Made by a program: the position numbers and the translations under genes. DNA of 64,000 bases, from assembly GCF_000472785.1 (NCBI RefSeq), contig NZ_AXAL01000011.1, positions 124,001 to 188,000 on the forward strand, read 5' to 3'. Under the pieces are notes generated by a model, which worked only from the letters and a program-made list of their open reading frames with translations, searched no databases and was not told the DNA's origin. Below, in pieces: positions 26,150 to 34,230 of the stretch. Positions within the stretch are counted from its first letter, which is position 1, and each line of letters begins with the position of its first letter. The DNA is from Mesorhizobium loti CJ3sym (GTDB taxonomy: Bacteria > Pseudomonadota > Alphaproteobacteria > Rhizobiales > Rhizobiaceae).

Positions 26150-26327
26150 GGCGGGACAGGGCCCCCCTCTGCCCTGCCGGGCATCTCCCCCTCAAGGGGG
26201 GAGATTGGCAGCGTCGCAGGCGGCGCCTTTTCAGTAACCCTGACGATTGGCGAAACCCGTCGCAACATTCGATCTCCCCCCTCGAGGGGGAGATGCCCGG
26301 CAGGGCAGAGGGGGGCGCTGTCCCGCC
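26150..26327. repeat. intergenic palindromic element, copy B
   Basis: The longest copy: arms of about 55 bp (outer end GGCGGGACAG, inner part CATCTCCCCCTCAAGGGGGG) around a core of about 65 bp containing GGCGAAACC. Same element as 17369-17523 and 57712-57869. Confidence 0.9.
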
Positions 26328-26369
26328 GACCTCTCCAACCAACCACCCACAAACCCCAGGAGCCGCCCC

Positions 26370-26963
26370 ATGCCCAAAAAAACCAAAGCCGCCAAGCCGC
26401 AGGCCCCCAAACTGCCGAAGGGCGAGGCCGAGCAGGTGCGCATTCGCCGCGAGGTCGGCCATGATTTCGCGCTGAACGACGACGCCTTCGGCCGCAAGCG
26501 GCTCGCCGCCGGCACGGCTGAAGCGCGGCGCGTCTACGAGGTGTCGAATGACGGCTACACCTCCACCGGCGGCATCGTGCGGGTGCGCACGGTCGATCCG
26601 CTCATCGGCATCACCTCGCTGTCGCGCCAGCAGCGCGAGGCCGGCCAGCGCTACCGCGAGGACTTTCAGTGCAGCCAGCAGGCCAGCGTCAAACCGATGC
26701 GCTGGAGCGAGCGCATCGACGGCGGCCGCCACGGCGGCGGCATCGCCGACAACGTGCTCGACGCCGGCCGCGCGTATGCCGCCGCCACCAGGGCGCTCGG
26801 GCATTGGGATGTGGTGGCCGTGGTGCGACAAGTCTGTTGCGCGGGGGAGTCGGTCAAAGGTGTGGCGGAGCAGACGGGCGAGGGCAGGGATGTGGTAACG
26901 AAGATGCTGAAGGTCGGGCTGGACCTGCTGGCGGTGCACTATGGGATGATGATGGGGCGGTGA
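26370..26963 (+). CDS. DUF6456-like protein of phage-type module
   Basis: A 197-residue basic protein. The centre SRQQREAGQRYREDFQ and the C-terminus VVRQVCCAGESVKGVAEQ with KMLKVGLDLLAVHYG follow the pattern of the DUF6456 family often seen with GcrA/DUF1376 cassettes in rhizobia; probably DNA-binding. Lies immediately after repeat copy B, with CCAGGAGCC before the ATG. Confidence 0.7.
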   Translation: MPKKTKAAKPQAPKLPKGEAEQVRIRREVGHDFALNDDAFGRKRLAAGTAEARRVYEVSNDGYTSTGGIVRVRTVDPLIGITSLSRQQREAGQRYREDFQCSQQASVKPMRWSERIDGGRHGGGIADNVLDAGRAYAAATRALGHWDVVAVVRQVCCAGESVKGVAEQTGEGRDVVTKMLKVGLDLLAVHYGMMMGR

Positions 26964-27057
26964 GAAAGATTTTTGACATATGTTATTATTGATAGGTTGC
27001 AATAATGCAAAATAGTGCTACATATCTCCTTATTGACAGCTATCAAGGAGAAGCACC

Positions 27058-27672
27058 ATGCCTACGAACGACGTACCCGACTTAGCCGGCCTTGAGTATG
27101 AAGCGCAGAATTTCAAAGACCTTGCCGACACCGAGTTTGGTGCAGAGCTCTGGAAGTTCATGAAACGATCCGACAACCTGGTTCGCATGGAAACTGCAAC
27201 CTATCTTGATCGCGCCGCTGTCGAACCTTTGGCGCCAGGACTTTTGCGCATTTTCGGACCCGAAGTCGCTCAGGATCGCATAAAGCAGATGATCGGCCAT
27301 ATGGCGCGACAGGTCATGGGGGCGATGGGGTTTACTATCGATCGGCAGGGGCTTCGGATTACTCGTGAAAGCATGTTCACGACCGCAACGCGCTACACCA
27401 GCGAAGATTTGAAGCGCGATCGTTCGATGGCGATTTCTCCCGAGCAACGAAAGGCGTGGTTGGAAAAGACGGCAGACAGTTCCTTCAACCGCTGGATAGC
27501 CGCGCAGGTCAATCGAGTTGACGGCACCCTCGACCTTGATCGGCTCTACGCCGTTGCCAAGAAGTATGGTGTGGCCAAGGAATATCGTCACCTGAATCCC
27601 GGACAGCAACGTATGACGATTGGTTTGGCTCTTAGAGCAAGGGTGCCATCGACGGAATATGACAATGTCTGA
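27058..27672 (+). CDS. hypothetical protein, accessory, AT-richer than surroundings
   Basis: A 204-residue protein, not recognised. Central GHMARQVMGAMGFTIDRQGL and C-terminal SFNRWIAAQVNRVDGTLDLDRLYAVAKKYGV with YRHLNPGQQRM suggest a DNA-associated role, but I cannot name the family. The upstream 95 bp are very AT-rich, with TTGACATATG and the dyad TTGCA-ATAA-TGCAA, and AAGGAGAAGCACC as ribosome-binding site. Composition differs from neighbours, consistent with phage or island origin. Confidence 0.7.
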   Translation: MPTNDVPDLAGLEYEAQNFKDLADTEFGAELWKFMKRSDNLVRMETATYLDRAAVEPLAPGLLRIFGPEVAQDRIKQMIGHMARQVMGAMGFTIDRQGLRITRESMFTTATRYTSEDLKRDRSMAISPEQRKAWLEKTADSSFNRWIAAQVNRVDGTLDLDRLYAVAKKYGVAKEYRHLNPGQQRMTIGLALRARVPSTEYDNV

Positions 27673-27811
27673 ACAGCCGCCGCAAACCCACACGTAGACC
27701 TGACTAGATAAGTGCCGCTGCGTCTAAGTCTGAGGCGATTGGCGGAATCATGGATTCGGCCGGGCTTGGCAAGCCTTATGGGCCACACGGAAAACGCTAG
27801 CGTGTAAGAAC

Positions 27812-29785
27812 CTAAAACAGCGCCTTCTCCAACGGCCCCTCCAGCGTCTCCGCAAAGGCCGTCGTCAGATGGTGCCTATCTCGAAATGCCAGTTTGCCTT
27901 CGATGAAGACGTGGCACTCCGTCGGGCCGCAGAAGTGGTCGGTGAGGTCGACGTAGAGCGTGTCCGGCACGCTTTGGACCACGGCGCGCTCTTGCGCGGC
28001 GGCGCTGTCATTGGCGGCTTGCGCCCTCGGTGTGTCGCAGCGCGAGGGGGCTTCGCGCCACCAGAGCGCGCGGGCGACGCAGGAATCGGCGAAGCTGTCG
28101 CCGATCGGGGTGTCGCGGATCACCGCCGTCTCGACGCCGGCCTGGCTGAAGGCCTGCAGTGTGGAGCGCAGGCCTTCCTGCCAGCGCGCGGTCTCTTCTC
28201 CGCGCTCGGCGGCGGGCATGTCGCGGGTCAGGTTGCCGATCGAGAATTCGGAGATCACCACCAGGCGTGGCCTGGCCTGGATGATGTCCGCGATCGCCTG
28301 TTCGCGCCAAGCGTCGCATTCGGTGTAGTCGCGCTTCAGCACCGCGCTGAAGGTTGGCAGCCGCGAGGCGCGGCATGAGGACTTGAGGTAGGTGACCACC
28401 TTGGTGTCGTTGCGGTTCGCCGCCTCGACCAGCGGCGTCGACCAGTGGTCGGCGTGCGAATCGCCAAACAGCACGATGGTGTGGGCGGCGTCCGCCTTGC
28501 CGAATGTGCAGGGTTTGGGCGTCACCGTGTGGAAGTCGAGCAGGCAGTTTTCGTCAGTGGCGCGCGCGGTGGAGGGCTGTTGGGCGACCTGTTCGATGCC
28601 GCGTTGGGCCGGGTCGATATTGCGCGTGGCGAAATGCGCGCTGGCATAGGCCGCCATCACGCCCACGCCGGTCAGCGCCAAAGCGGGGGCCAGCGCCCAT
28701 TTGCCCGCTGCCAGCCAGGTACCGCGCCGCGCCGGGTTCTCGATCAAATGATAGGTCAGGAACGCCAGCACCAGGGACAGCGCGCCGCAGCCGAGGCGCT
28801 GCGGGATGGTGAGATCCGGCACCAGCATGCCGGCATAGACGATGATAGGCCAGTGCCAGAGATAGAGCGAATAGGAGAGCGTGCCGATCCATTGCAGAGG
28901 CGGCAGCGACAGAACGGAAGCTGGCGCCAGGGCTCGCCAGCCGGTCGGGCTGGCTGTCTCCGTGTCGTGTTCTTCACCGGCGCCGCTCAACAGCACCAGC
29001 ACCGTGCCTATAACCGGCAACAGCGCGTACCAGCCGGGGAAGGGCAGGTCTTCGCTCAAGCGGAGATAGGCCGTCGCGATCAGCGCCAGGCCGAGCCAGC
29101 CCTGCACCGCGCGCAGGCCGGGCCGGCGTTGCCACAGGGTCGTCGGCGCCAGCGTCGCCAGGCCGCCGGCGGCGAACTCCCAGGCGCGCAGCGGCGAGAA
29201 GTAGAAGGCCCAGGCCGGCGAGAGGCTGGTGAGCCACAGGCACGTGACGAAGGAGGCGAGGCCGGCGACGCCGATCACCATCACCGCCATGCGCCGGCCC
29301 TGATGCAGCCAGGCGGCGAACAGCAGCAGCGCCGGCCAGACGAGATAAAACTGCTCCTCCACCGACAGCGACCAGAAGTGGATAAAGGGGTTGCTGAACG
29401 CATCGGCGGCGAAATAGTCGAACGACCAGCGCAGCAGCCACAGATTGATGGCATAGGCCGAGGCATACATGGCGCCGTGCGAATAGAGCGCCTGCTCCTG
29501 CGGCGCGAGGATGAAATAGCCCGTGCCAAGCGTCGCCAGGATGACGAAGACGGCGGCCGGCAGAAGGCGCCGGGCGCGCCGGGCATAGAAGCGCCAGAGG
29601 TCGAGCCTGCCGGTTTCGGTGATCTCGCGCATCAGATGCGTTGATATCAGCCAGCCGGAAATGACGAAGAAGATGTCGACGCCGGCAAAGCCGCCGGGCA
29701 GCGCCGTGAGGCCGAAATGATAGGCAACGACCCCGCCGACCGCCAGCGCGCGCAACCCCTGTATGTCAGGCCGGAATGCCGCCAC
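27812..29785 (-). CDS. OafA/YrhL-type acyltransferase with C-terminal SGNH domain
   Basis: A 657-residue membrane O-acyltransferase. The N-terminal acyltransferase-3 domain has FRPDIQGLRALAVGGVVAYHFG, with the catalytic YH, FAGVDIFFVISGWLI and FWSLSVEEQFYLVWP over about ten helices (to about 370). The soluble periplasmic SGNH domain follows (IVLFGDSHADHWSTPLV is block I; DLTDHFC and DRHHLTT carry late residues). Typically O-acetylates cell-surface polysaccharide. GTG at 29785 is chosen because AAGGAG lies 5 bp upstream. Confidence 0.92.
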   Translation of the reverse strand: MAAFRPDIQGLRALAVGGVVAYHFGLTALPGGFAGVDIFFVISGWLISTHLMREITETGRLDLWRFYARRARRLLPAAVFVILATLGTGYFILAPQEQALYSHGAMYASAYAINLWLLRWSFDYFAADAFSNPFIHFWSLSVEEQFYLVWPALLLFAAWLHQGRRMAVMVIGVAGLASFVTCLWLTSLSPAWAFYFSPLRAWEFAAGGLATLAPTTLWQRRPGLRAVQGWLGLALIATAYLRLSEDLPFPGWYALLPVIGTVLVLLSGAGEEHDTETASPTGWRALAPASVLSLPPLQWIGTLSYSLYLWHWPIIVYAGMLVPDLTIPQRLGCGALSLVLAFLTYHLIENPARRGTWLAAGKWALAPALALTGVGVMAAYASAHFATRNIDPAQRGIEQVAQQPSTARATDENCLLDFHTVTPKPCTFGKADAAHTIVLFGDSHADHWSTPLVEAANRNDTKVVTYLKSSCRASRLPTFSAVLKRDYTECDAWREQAIADIIQARPRLVVISEFSIGNLTRDMPAAERGEETARWQEGLRSTLQAFSQAGVETAVIRDTPIGDSFADSCVARALWWREAPSRCDTPRAQAANDSAAAQERAVVQSVPDTLYVDLTDHFCGPTECHVFIEGKLAFRDRHHLTTAFAETLEGPLEKALF

Positions 29786-29928
29786 GAAAGCTCCTTCACT
29801 CAGCCGGCCTCGCAAGTCGGCCTAGCCCGATAATATTGCAGTGCAGCAAACTTTTCGCAATGCAACATGGCTGGAAAAAGAAAAATGGCCGAAATCTACG
29901 TCCATGACAGTGTGAGGACCGGTTTGAA

Positions 29929-29950
29929 TTTTAGCTACCGCTTGACAAAT
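29929..29950 (+). promoter_or_regulatory. RiPP-type promoter, locus 1 unit 1
   Basis: TTTTAGC (29929-29935), five bases, then GCTTGACAAA with TTGACA at 29942-29947. The same arrangement precedes 45967 and 45709, with a weaker version before 30327. A weak CCTATT at 17-bp spacing could be the -10. Confidence 0.65.
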
Positions 29951-30002
29951 GGCGACGCTGCATTCCTATTTCCGGTTGAGGGACTGGGCAGGGGATCAAC
30001 CA

Positions 30003-30092
30003 ATGAAAAAAACCTATACGAAGCCGGTGCTTGTAAAGCGTGAGAGACTGTCGACCGTCGTGGCGGAATGCCCGCTCTCGAACTGCATGTGA
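30003..30092 (+). CDS. RiPP-like precursor peptide 1A
   Basis: A 29-residue peptide. The leader MKKTYTKPVLVKRERLS is shared with six other tiny genes in the window (Tyr5, Pro8, Leu10, Arg13, Leu16, Ser17). The C-terminus AECPLSNCM has Cys23 and Cys28 in the family pattern C-x-x-S-x-C. Position 20, Thr in most relatives, is Val. GGGGATCAACCA precedes the ATG in place of a normal GGAGG. No modifying enzyme is adjacent. Assignment as a ribosomally made, post-translationally modified peptide rests on the repeated leader and variable core. Confidence 0.75.
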   Translation: MKKTYTKPVLVKRERLSTVVAECPLSNCM

Positions 30093-30093
30093 C

Positions 30094-30177
30094 ATGAAGA
30101 AAGCGTGGGAAAGGCCGACCCTGGTTCGGCGTGAAAAGCTCTCTGCCGCCGATTGCACGCCTTCGACCTGCCCATAG
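30094..30177 (+). CDS. RiPP-like precursor peptide 1B
   Basis: A 27-residue peptide starting one base after the stop of peptide 1A, thus co-translated. Leader MKKAWERPTLVRREKLS keeps the pattern with Trp for Tyr5. The middle is shorter by two residues and lacks the usual Thr20; the core AADCTPSTCP retains C-x-x-S-x-C. Confidence 0.7.
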   Translation: MKKAWERPTLVRREKLSAADCTPSTCP

Positions 30178-30255
30178 CCAGGTGGACGTTACAGCGGCAT
30201 GGCTGGCGGCCATGCCGCCCATGCCATCAACATTTCGCGATTTTCGCGGGCGTCG

Positions 30256-30273
30256 TTCAGCTCTGGCTTGACA
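30256..30273 (+). promoter_or_regulatory. RiPP-type promoter, locus 1 unit 2
   Basis: TTCAGC (30256-30261) then GGCTTGACAAGG (TTGACA at 30268-30273), the weaker match to the arrangement before the other units. Confidence 0.45.
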
Positions 30274-30326
30274 AGGGCTGGGCGGCTCGCTCCACTCGCC
30301 ACCTTTCCTTGGGCATGGGGATTCTT

Positions 30327-30416
30327 ATGAAGAAGACGTACCAAAAGCCGACGCTCGACAAGCGCCAGCAGCTTTCCAGCATCACCGCGGCCGCGGTCAG
30401 CTCGAAACCCTCATAG
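30327..30416 (+). CDS. RiPP-like precursor peptide 1C, cysteine-less
   Basis: A 29-residue peptide. The leader MKKTYQKPTLDKRQQLS and Thr20 are conserved, but the core AAAVSSKPS has no cysteine. It may be a decayed copy or carry a different product. ATGGGGATTCTT precedes the ATG, the same unusual ribosome-binding region as other members; an in-frame ATG 12 bases earlier is less likely. Confidence 0.65.
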   Translation: MKKTYQKPTLDKRQQLSSITAAAVSSKPS

Positions 30417-30531
30417 AGGTTTGGGGCCCGAGGGCTTCTTCGCATATGCCATCGCCGGCTCCTTGAAGACAACCAGCTTTATCGCTGACGATCTGGCGGT
30501 GGCGCTCCCAAACCTGCGAGAAGCCGTCGGC

Positions 30532-30807
30532 CTATCGAGCCGGCTCGACTACCTTGCGGCCGCGCGTCAGATAGGCCAGCAGGCCCAGCAGCAGGAACCC
30601 CACCACCCAGCACACGACAAAGGCGGCAACGCCGATGGCGGCGCCCAGGTCGACGCCGAGGCTGAACACATTGGTGCTCAGGCCCGGCAGCTTGTCCGAC
30701 GCGCCCATGCCGGCATCGGCGGCCCACAGCATCAGCAGGTTGAAGCCGATGAACAAGAGCAGGAAAAACCAGCCGAAGAAGCCGCGCTTGCGCCTGACCA
30801 CTTCCAT
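30532..30807 (-). CDS. small inner-membrane protein
   Basis: A 91-residue protein with two membrane helices (GFFGWFFLLLFIGFNLLMLW; VAAFVVCWVVGFLLLGLLAYL) and a basic N-terminus MEVVRRKR. Not assigned to a family. GGAGG lies upstream of the ATG at 30807. Located just after RiPP locus 1 on the opposite strand; a role in peptide export is conceivable but unsupported. Confidence 0.6.
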   Translation of the reverse strand: MEVVRRKRGFFGWFFLLLFIGFNLLMLWAADAGMGASDKLPGLSTNVFSLGVDLGAAIGVAAFVVCWVVGFLLLGLLAYLTRGRKVVEPAR

Positions 30808-30896
30808 GCCCCGTGCCTCCACCGACGTCCCCAATGGCAGGACAATCGCCGATCGGTCTTTGCGGCGCAAGTCAGGATCGTTCCGCGCCGGTCGCC

Positions 30897-30929
30897 AAAA
30901 AAAGGCCCCACCGACAGGGCCGGCGGGGC
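30897..30929 (-). terminator. rho-independent terminator
   Basis: On the minus strand, GCCCCGCC pairs with GGTGGGGC (one mismatch) and is followed by seven T. It probably ends transcription coming from the GntR gene at 31147-31839. The 339-bp stretch 30808-31146 otherwise shows no convincing gene. Confidence 0.7.
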
Positions 30930-31146
30930 ATTGATCGGAGGTCTGCGATCGCCTTGGGAAGGCGATGCCAAAAGCAACGAGTGCGCCGCGCGAAAAGTTT
31001 CACTGGGCGCCAGCCGTTGCCGGTGGCTTCAACCTTTGGTCGGTAAGCCCTGGTGCGCACATCTGCGGTCTCAGAAGAGATTGCCGCGTCGGCGCACATC
31101 CAGGCGGCCGAACCTTCAATCCCTCCCACAATGAGTGTCATCGCTG

Positions 31147-31839
31147 CTACCTCTGGCCTTCTTCAATTCCACCCGCGCCACCCGCCACCGTCTCGATCTC
31201 CTGGAGATAAAACACCTTGCTTGGCTGCAGATGGTCGACGCAGAGCTGCGCCAGCACCCAGTTGTCGCGGCGCTTCAGCGCCTCGATCATCATCGAGTGG
31301 TGTTGGCGCGAGACGTCGAGCTTCTCCCGGTCGGCCAGCGAATTGGCGCGCACCGGCAGGCTGAGGCGCATGTAGTGTTCGATCGAGGACACCAGATAGG
31401 CGTTGCCGCAGGCCGAGAACATAGTCAGGTGGAAGCGGTCATTGGCCTCGTGGATGCCTCTGAGATAGCCCTTGTCGACATGGCCGCTGTAGATGTCGTG
31501 GATCTCGATCAATTCCGCGATCAGCGCGTCGCTGACCGGCAGGGGGATCATCAGCGCCGCCTGGCGCTGCAGCATTTCGCGCACATCGTAGATCTGCCGC
31601 ACCTCCTCGGGCGAGAGCCGGCGCACCATGGCGCCCTTGTTGCGCTCGCGCGTGACGATGCCGAGTTTTTCCAGCTGGTAGAGCGCCTGGCGGATGGTGT
31701 GGCGCGAGACCGGGAAGCGGGCGAGCAGCACATCCTCGACCAGGCGCGTGCCGGGTGCCAGCCGGCCGAAGATGATGTCCTCCTCCAGCGCGTGCACGGT
31801 GTCGGCTTCCTTGCCGCCATAGTCGAAGCTGTTGAGCAT
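31147..31839 (-). CDS. GntR-family (FadR/FCD) regulator
   Basis: A 230-residue regulator. The winged helix (VHALEEDIIFGRLAPGTRL, FPVSRHTIRQALYQLEKLGIV) is followed by an all-helical FCD domain with the metal-ligand pattern YDVREMLQRQ, HEANDRFHLTMF, QHHSMMIEAL. The start at 31839 excludes an N-terminal extension that runs over the operator-like dyad. Target genes are not evident nearby. Confidence 0.88.
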   Translation of the reverse strand: MLNSFDYGGKEADTVHALEEDIIFGRLAPGTRLVEDVLLARFPVSRHTIRQALYQLEKLGIVTRERNKGAMVRRLSPEEVRQIYDVREMLQRQAALMIPLPVSDALIAELIEIHDIYSGHVDKGYLRGIHEANDRFHLTMFSACGNAYLVSSIEHYMRLSLPVRANSLADREKLDVSRQHHSMMIEALKRRDNWVLAQLCVDHLQPSKVFYLQEIETVAGGAGGIEEGQR

Positions 31840-31850
31840 CGCGAACCCTT

Positions 31851-31867
31851 GTTGTTCCCAGAACAAC
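31851..31867 (-). promoter_or_regulatory. GTTGTTC-CCA-GAACAAC dyad
   Basis: A perfect 7-bp inverted repeat 11 bp upstream of the GntR start, with another GTTGTT just beyond. FCD-type GntR proteins bind short dyads of this size, so autoregulation is likely. Confidence 0.6.
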
Positions 31868-31939
31868 GCTTGTTGTTTCCCCGGGCAGCACTCTAAAGCG
31901 GTTCATCGCTTCACGGAAACGCCGAGCCGCTCTATTTCG

Positions 31940-32043
31940 TTGTCTGACGCAATTCCCAATTCCTTGTCTGACGCAATTCTCAATTCCTTTCTGACGCAAT
32001 TCCGGTTGGGAAAGCGCTATGCGCTTTCCCTGGGATACGGTAC
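31940..32043. repeat. tandem CTGACGCAATTC repeats and REP hairpin
   Basis: Two 24-bp units (31940-31963, 31964-31987) and a partial third share TGTCTGACGCAATTC. They lead into GGGAAAGCGC-TAT-GCGCTTTCCC (32008-32030), a perfect 10-bp stem. CTGACGCAATTCC with a following hairpin is a recurrent intergenic motif in mesorhizobia as I recall; the extra tandem units are unusual. Confidence 0.75.
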
Positions 32044-32051
32044 CTAATCGC

Positions 32052-32560
32052 ATGACCAAAGCGCGCGCCGTGCCTATGCCTAGCAACAGCTTGCTTGCGC
32101 CGCTTACGCGGGCGCGGACCTTTTGGACGCCTTTGCAATTCGGCTACCGGCGGGCGCCAGCGATGATCTGGAGGTGCTGGCACGCGCCGCGTTCGAGCGA
32201 CAGGCGGGATGGATTCGCGCGCTCACTCGTATCCGCGATGTGGTGATGGCGGCAGTCGCCGTCAAATCGTCGCGCGCCATCGGTCTTGCCGCAGCGGCGC
32301 ATGGGCCGGTTATCGGCTTTTTCCCGGTGCTGTCAAAGAGCGCGACGGAGTTGGTCGTGGGCGAGGACGACCGGCATCTCGACTTCCGCGCCACAATCCA
32401 ACTTCGCGCCGATGCGGCCAATGGGCGCGAGCTGGTCGTGGGTACCGTGGTGCATTGCCATAACCGGCTGGGGCGTATTTATCTCACGACGATAGCACCG
32501 TTTCATCGCGCGATTGTGCGGGCGAGTTTAGAACAGGCGGCAAAAGCAATGACGATTTAA
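32052..32560 (+). pseudogene. DUF2867-family protein, frame broken near 32100
   Basis: The body (FAIRLPAGASDDLEVL, AGWIRALTRIRDVV, GFFPVLSKSATELVVGEDDRHLDF, HNRLGRIYLTTIAPFHRAIV) is a DUF2867 protein of about 170 residues. Its normal start, MTKARAVPMPSNSLLA from 32052, is in one frame and the continuation AYAGADLLDAF in the frame one base back. One missing base near 32098-32103 explains this. A TTG at 32123 could start a shortened protein. Function unknown. Confidence 0.75.
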
Positions 32561-32707
32561 GCTTGCTTCGATGGGATCGGCTGGCTGTGGCCGGACCTTA
32601 GCGCTCCGTGGCGCATCCCGCGAATTCGATGGTGTTTTGCATCTGCATGGCAACATGCCCTACCTTCGACGGTGGGTACATCTGGGCAAACGAGGACAGG
32701 AGCGAAT

Positions 32708-33133
32708 TTGTCTGAGCGCGACACCAAGCTCCACGGTTGCTGGCGGCTGGTTTCCTTCGATACCGAGCTTCAGGAATCAAAGCAGCGCAGTCAACCTTGG
32801 GGCGCCGACCCCAATGGGTACCTCATTTTCGGCTCTGATGGGCGAATGATGGTGCTGGTCACCGCACAGACGCGGGAGCCGGGGAATACAGATGAGAAAC
32901 TGCTGGCACTTTTCCGTACCGTGATGGCCTATACCGGGCGGTATCGGATAGATGGCGACAGGTTCATCGTCAGGATTGACGCATCCTGGAATGAAGCCTG
33001 GAACGGCAGCGAGCAGGAACGGTTCTACAAGCTTGATGGAGACACGCTCGACGTGTTTACGGCCTGGATGCCGAATCCGTTGGTAGCAGGAAATCCAATA
33101 GGAAGGGGTATTCTCAGCTTCAGACGCGAGTGA
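32708..33133 (+). CDS. lipocalin-like domain protein
   Basis: A 141-residue beta-barrel protein: LHGCWRLVSFDTELQ, PNGYLIFGSDGRMMVLVTA, AYTGRYRIDGDRFIVRIDASW, ERFYKLDGDTLDVFT match the lipocalin-like family that includes small secreted or cytoplasmic ligand binders. Start TTG at 32708 with AGGAG seven bases upstream. No signal peptide. It runs convergent to the XRE gene. Confidence 0.78.
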   Translation: MSERDTKLHGCWRLVSFDTELQESKQRSQPWGADPNGYLIFGSDGRMMVLVTAQTREPGNTDEKLLALFRTVMAYTGRYRIDGDRFIVRIDASWNEAWNGSEQERFYKLDGDTLDVFTAWMPNPLVAGNPIGRGILSFRRE

Positions 33134-33139
33134 TTTTCC

Positions 33140-33895
33140 CTATGCTGAGTTCGCAGCCCCCTCGCGGATCAGACTGACCACAAGTTGATCCAGGCCGGGG
33201 TCATCGAGGCTGACGATATGGGCCATTTCCATCGCTCGTTTCTTGCCGATCCGGGTGACTTCCTGGCGCATGATCACCGAGACGAAGGCCGGGCCTGATC
33301 CGGTCAGGACAATGGCCTTGCCGACCAGCACGGGCTCGGAAATGGAAGCCCATTGCAGGGCCAGGATCGATGGCTCGCTGGTCTGGCGGCTGTTGACGCC
33401 ATTGAAGTAGATCCAGTTCAGGCGCGAGATCACCACGCCGTAATGGTTGCCCGGCACGCGGGCTCCGCCCTGGCCGTCGCCCGGAGCCCACCGCGTCACC
33501 CGCCGAAAGGTGACCAGCTCCGCCTCGCGCCGCACGAAAGTGACCGAGCGCATCAGAAGTTCGGGACGGCCGGGCACCGAAAAATAGGTGAAATAAGTAC
33601 CGCCGGCGATGGCTGGGCTCGGCGGCCGCATCATGTTCTCGTACAGCCTCTGGCGCAGCGATGCGTATTCGTCAGCCTGGCCTTCGACCTCGGGTTCGCG
33701 ATAGAGTTCGTTCTCGTCTATCTTGAAGTAATCGCATATGAGCTGGGCAGTGGCCTTGTTGGGAACAGCCTGACCCTGCAGATAGCGTTCGAACTGGGTA
33801 CGGTTTATGCCAAGCGCCCGGCACACCGCACTGACCGAGGCATGCCCCCGGATCAGACGCCTGAGATTGATGGCGAGATTCTGGCGAATTGGCAC
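33140..33895 (-). CDS. XRE-type regulator with large C-terminal domain
   Basis: A 251-residue protein. An HTH at residues 8-60 (NLRRLIRGHASVSAVCRALGINRTQFERYL) is followed by a domain of mixed beta structure (GGTYFTYFSVPGRPELLMRSV, NHYGVVISRLNWIYFNGV) of unknown ligand. GTG start. It is divergent from the 34.0-34.6 kb genes, and a TGTACG-type dyad lies between them and again at 36052, so it is the best candidate for their regulator. Confidence 0.8.
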   Translation of the reverse strand: MPIRQNLAINLRRLIRGHASVSAVCRALGINRTQFERYLQGQAVPNKATAQLICDYFKIDENELYREPEVEGQADEYASLRQRLYENMMRPPSPAIAGGTYFTYFSVPGRPELLMRSVTFVRREAELVTFRRVTRWAPGDGQGGARVPGNHYGVVISRLNWIYFNGVNSRQTSEPSILALQWASISEPVLVGKAIVLTGSGPAFVSVIMRQEVTRIGKKRAMEMAHIVSLDDPGLDQLVVSLIREGAANSA

Positions 33896-34030
33896 GACAT
33901 CATCCCCGCGATTGACGTACGGACCAGTTATTTTAGTAACGGCTTATATCATATTGATCATACCAATAACATATGCTGCGGCCGCTTTCGAATTGGACCT
34001 TTGACCTATCGAACGGTTGGAAATGTACCT

Positions 34031-34050
34031 ATTGTACGTATTCGTACAGT
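34031..34050. promoter_or_regulatory. ATTGTACG-TATT-CGTACAGT dyad
   Basis: A near-perfect dyad with a 4-bp spacer in the 331-bp gap between the XRE gene and the small genes at 34057-34649. The perfect version is at 36052-36071. No other gene is clear in this gap. Confidence 0.6.
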
Positions 34051-34056
34051 GTTCCT

Positions 34057-34230
34057 ATGCAAGCCCCAAAAATCGGCGTAAATGCATCATCAAGAGCGAC
34101 CTTATCGGCCACTCGACATCGTCTGATGGAGGGTAGTTTGGATACTGCCGGCCTGGTCGACTACACACAAGCCCGATTGAAAATTGTCGGCAACACGATC
34201 GCCTCGGCGCGTGCGGGGTTGCTGCCTTGA
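34057..34230 (+). CDS. possible 57-aa peptide upstream of 34227 gene
   Basis: An open frame from ATG just 6 bp after the dyad to a TGA overlapping the TTG start of the next gene. The last third (LVDYTQARLKIVGNTIASAR) looks helical. The overlap would allow coupled translation. No ribosome-binding site is clear, and a shorter start at 34126 is possible. Confidence 0.35.
   Translation: MQAPKIGVNASSRATLSATRHRLMEGSLDTAGLVDYTQARLKIVGNTIASARAGLLP

Noticed and set aside
30872..31141. 89-codon minus-strand frame
   Set aside because: No ribosome-binding site or family; it runs across a terminator hairpin.
31935..32000. CRISPR-like regular repeats
   Set aside because: Only three 24-bp units placed directly end to end without spacers and no cas genes; it is a tandem/REP repeat.
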